Below, one piece after another: positions 61,501 through 64,000 of a DNA stretch of 64,000 nucleotides (within the stretch, counting starts at the first letter, position 1; every line of letters begins with the position of its first letter). Source of the DNA: Gossypium raimondii (taxonomy: Eukaryota; Streptophyta; Magnoliopsida; Malvales; Malvaceae). The stretch is from assembly GCF_025698545.1 (NCBI RefSeq), contig NC_068575.1, positions 50,973,980-51,037,979 of the forward strand, read 5' to 3'. A model generated the notes under the pieces. That model was given only the letters and a program-made list of their open reading frames with translations, was not told where the DNA came from and made no database searches. The position numbers and the translations under genes are program-made.

Positions 61501-61725
61501 ACAATTTATTATCTACACCAGTTGCATAATTAGTTTCAAACCATACGGGACATTGTTTATTATATGTTACTTTTAAACAAACATTTGTGTTTTACGTTTT
61601 CACACGCATACAATCTATTATCTACATTAGTTGCATAATTAGTTTCAAACCATACCAGTCATTGCTTATTGTATATTATTTTAAACAAGAATTTGTGTTT
61701 TAAGTTTTCACAAGCATATGCGTGT
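61501..61725 (+). repeat. Two-copy tandem repeat, 109-bp period
   Basis: ACAAT(T/C)TATTATCTACA begins at 61501 and at 61610. The copies share GTTGCATAATTAGTTTCAAA and TTTGTGTTTTA(C/A)GTTTTCACA. Confidence 0.88.
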
Positions 61726-61809
61726 GATAAGATTTCTAGTATAATATAAAATCTTTTTAAAGCTTAGATATTTTAGAAAATATACCATCGACTTTGATGA
61801 TCAAGGAAA

Positions 61810-62040
61810 AGCCAAAAAAAATTTGGGAGACGAAATTAAGTTGTATATTTTTACGATAGTAAATATGCAATTTCACAATTTTAATAGCTGTGTCATTATA
61901 TTTTTAAAAGATTAAATCAAATTTTATCATTTTTAGGAGACAAAATGTAATTTTATCATTATTAATATGAAATTTTATAAATTATAAAGGACTAAAAGAG
62001 TTTTTTTTTTCTATTTTAAGGGGTTCCTATCAGCCCTTAG
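61810..62040 (+). repeat. Copy 2 of the dispersed AT-rich repeat family
   Basis: Resembles 54361-54590 in the same orientation and motif order. Confidence 0.5.
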
Positions 62041-62689
62041 CTCTACCATGATTGCTAGCCTTGACTACCATTAATTAACCGTTGATTGGTATCGACTGAC
62101 TATTAATTGATATTGATAGATCGTTGATAAATATTTTTTTATTTTTTAATATTTTAAGAATTTTTATAAAAATATACATTTTGAATTTTTTCAATGTTTA
62201 ATTATTATAATTTTCCTAGAATTTATATTTCTTTTGGAATTTTTTCAATTTTGTGATAAACTTTTCAAAATTTCAATTTCTATAAATTTTATTTTTTGAT
62301 TTTAAGTGTTCATTTTCTGAAATTTTATATATTTTTGAAATTTAGAAGTTTTGATATATTTGAGGGTGTTTTGCAAAAAGAATTATTGCAAATTTTCTAA
62401 AATATATGTTTTTAATTTTTTAAAATTTAAATATTATTTAAATATTTATAATTTTTTAAATTTCATATATTATATGTTTTTTTAGAGTTTACACTTATAT
62501 ATTTTCTAATTTTATTTTTAAAAATATTTTTAATTTTTAATTTTTTTATTTGGTTGAAAACTTGAATTATTTATATGTTTTATATTTTTATTTTAAAAAA
62601 ATTAATTACATAATATTATAAAATAAAAGAAGGCCCTGTTGCACTTTCAATAAAAAGGACATTTTTCTGGACAACTTTGGACGTTTTTC

Positions 62690-63235
62690 TGGGCACAAAG
62701 TTGATGCTCAGAAAACAAACTTTTATTTCTCGAGAAACATGGGTGCTCATTTAGCTGAACAGACCTGTATTAGCCTTGAACTTAATGGAGGGGATGATTT
62801 GGGAACTTATCCTGGCATGCCACTATTCCACCGGAAAGTTACTTGCAGCACTTTCCAATTTATTATTGAACGAGTACAGAAATGTCTTAATAGTTGGTAT
62901 TACTTCTGATTCCCCACTATTTTATGCAAACCACCCTTATTCCAATAACAATCTGCATGGAGATTGAACAATTGGCAAGGAGTTTTGTTTGGGAGAGTCG
63001 GAATATTCACACAAAAAACCTGCACTTGCTCGATGGTCTGATTGTTGCGAACCCATTCAGAAAGGTGGTCTCGATTTTTGTGATCTTAAAGGTTAGAATG
63101 ATGTTTTTCTGATGAAGCTTGGTTATAATTTTGTGGTAAGGCCAAATTCTTTATGGGTTCGCGTCATGCGTTCCAAGTATAAGGTTCTTGAAAATTGCCC
63201 TAGTATAAAAAGGTGGATGAACCATCGGGTTCTTT
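62690..63235 (+). pseudogene. LINE (non-LTR retrotransposon) reverse transcriptase C-terminal fragment
   Basis: Reading across three frames gives LGTYPGMPLFHRKVTCSTFQ, then MQTTLIPITICMEIEQLARS, then LMKLGYNFVVRPNSLWVRVM. These match the part after the catalytic domain of plant LINE reverse transcriptases. The frame changes and stops show a long-dead copy. The catalytic domain, endonuclease and poly-A tail are not present here. Confidence 0.8.
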
Positions 63236-63329
63236 TTTTTGTTAAAAAGTTTTTGAGGATAAGCTGTCAGAAGATTGTGGATGCACAACATGTTTACATA
63301 TTGAAGTTGCTAATATGGTGTGGTTAAGC

Positions 63330-64000
63330 CACTCAAACAGTGTAGATAAAAGTTGCTCAAACGGTGTGGATAAACCACTCAACGGTGCAAATAAATTGCT
63401 CAACTTCCTTCGTTCGCATCGTCTCATCCCATGCAATGCAATATGACAAGCTCAAATAGATCAATACAATAACATTTAATTATGCTTTTAACAAAACAAT
63501 ATAGTAACAATCAATATGCTTATAACGGTTCAATACAGTAGCAAATAATATGATTATAACATATCAACTCAATAGCCAAAAGTCATGCTTATTAAGTGTT
63601 CGGTTTATCGGTAACATAAGGCATGTTGTACACATAATCACAAATACAAATACAATAGACATGCGTATTTCATGCAAATATTCACATAACATTAGTTTAG
63701 TCAATTAGATAATGGATTCTAGTATTATTCATATTATCGGGGTTTAATTGAAAAAAATAAAACATTAAAAATAGTTCGGGAATCAGTTAGGGACTAAACT
63801 AAACAAATCATAAAATTTTGGGTAAAATTATAAAATTTGTAAAGTAGGAGAAAAATTGTAAAATTTGAAAAATAGAGGCAAAAATATAATATCTGAAAGA
63901 TAAGGGTAAAACTGTAAAATATAAAAATAGAAGACACATGGCCGTATGGCTAGGCCATGTAACAGACTGAGGCCTTGTGAAAATTACAAAATTGTCCTAT
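63330..64000 (+). mobile_element. Gypsy-type LTR fragment running off the window
   Basis: The sequence resembles the other Gypsy LTRs, with GGGACTAAACT and an ACACATGGCCGTATGGC motif near 63933. The right boundary is outside the window. Short repeats GTGGATAAACCACTCAA(A)CGGTG lie at 63320-63400. Confidence 0.45.

Larger units (their letters stand above)
60601..62680. other. AT-rich gene-poor stretch
   Basis: No gene seen. It holds a small cluster of ACGT-core motifs near 60900-61000, a two-copy 109-bp tandem repeat and a second copy of the dispersed AT-rich repeat. Confidence 0.45.

Overview
The window is plant nuclear DNA. Its genes have GT-AG introns and AT-rich intergenic DNA, and LTR retrotransposons dominate. 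Both the gene families and the repeat style (LTRs carrying ACACGG/CCGTGT arrays, a degraded tRNA-derived SINE, a MuDR-like transposase N-terminus) look like Malvaceae, most likely cotton (Gossypium). That species call is inference and rests on recognising repeat families by eye.

The gene-rich left end (1-10.5 kb) holds three items: the first codons of a minus-strand gene cut by the window edge; a complete nine-exon autophagy gene ATG9 (minus, 866 codons); and a complete seven-exon replication-licensing gene CDT1 (plus, 609 codons). ATG9 and CDT1 are head to head. The shared region carries two canonical E2F sites, a G-box and a TATA box just upstream of CDT1.

From 11 to 28 kb lies a tandem cluster of WAT1-related (nodulin MtN21/EamA) transporters on the minus strand. 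Copy A is a decayed pseudogene, copy B is intact (365 aa), copy C keeps all seven exons but has a 1-nt deletion and an in-frame stop, and copy D is a short relic. B and C are separated by about 8.3 kb of inserted sequence. This includes a solo LTR (19201-23802, target duplication CGACC) that itself contains a Gypsy 3' fragment and appears to sit in an older LTR.

From 28.5 to 41.9 kb is an inverted repeat whose two arms carry the 3' part of an arabinogalactan-protein-like gene. The left arm is split by a Copia element (28886-40099, duplication ATCTT). That element is in turn interrupted by a solo LTR (duplication TGCTT) that contains another solo LTR (duplication ATCAT), and by a third solo LTR in its integrase region.

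From 42 to 46.3 kb are a complete three-exon 2-oxoglutarate/Fe(II) dioxygenase gene (361 aa) and a small MuDR-type MULE with 9-bp target duplications and a broken transposase. The rest (46.3-64 kb) is gene-poor: a SINE, a degraded Copia with a 345-bp tandem duplication, a MITE-like element, Gypsy-type debris, a LINE fragment, and long AT-rich stretches with no gene I can support.

The intact functional content is ATG9, CDT1, one WAT1-related transporter and one dioxygenase. I found no CRISPR, operon-like or clearly new protein system. The most unusual structure is the arabinogalactan-gene inverted repeat with its nest of transposons.
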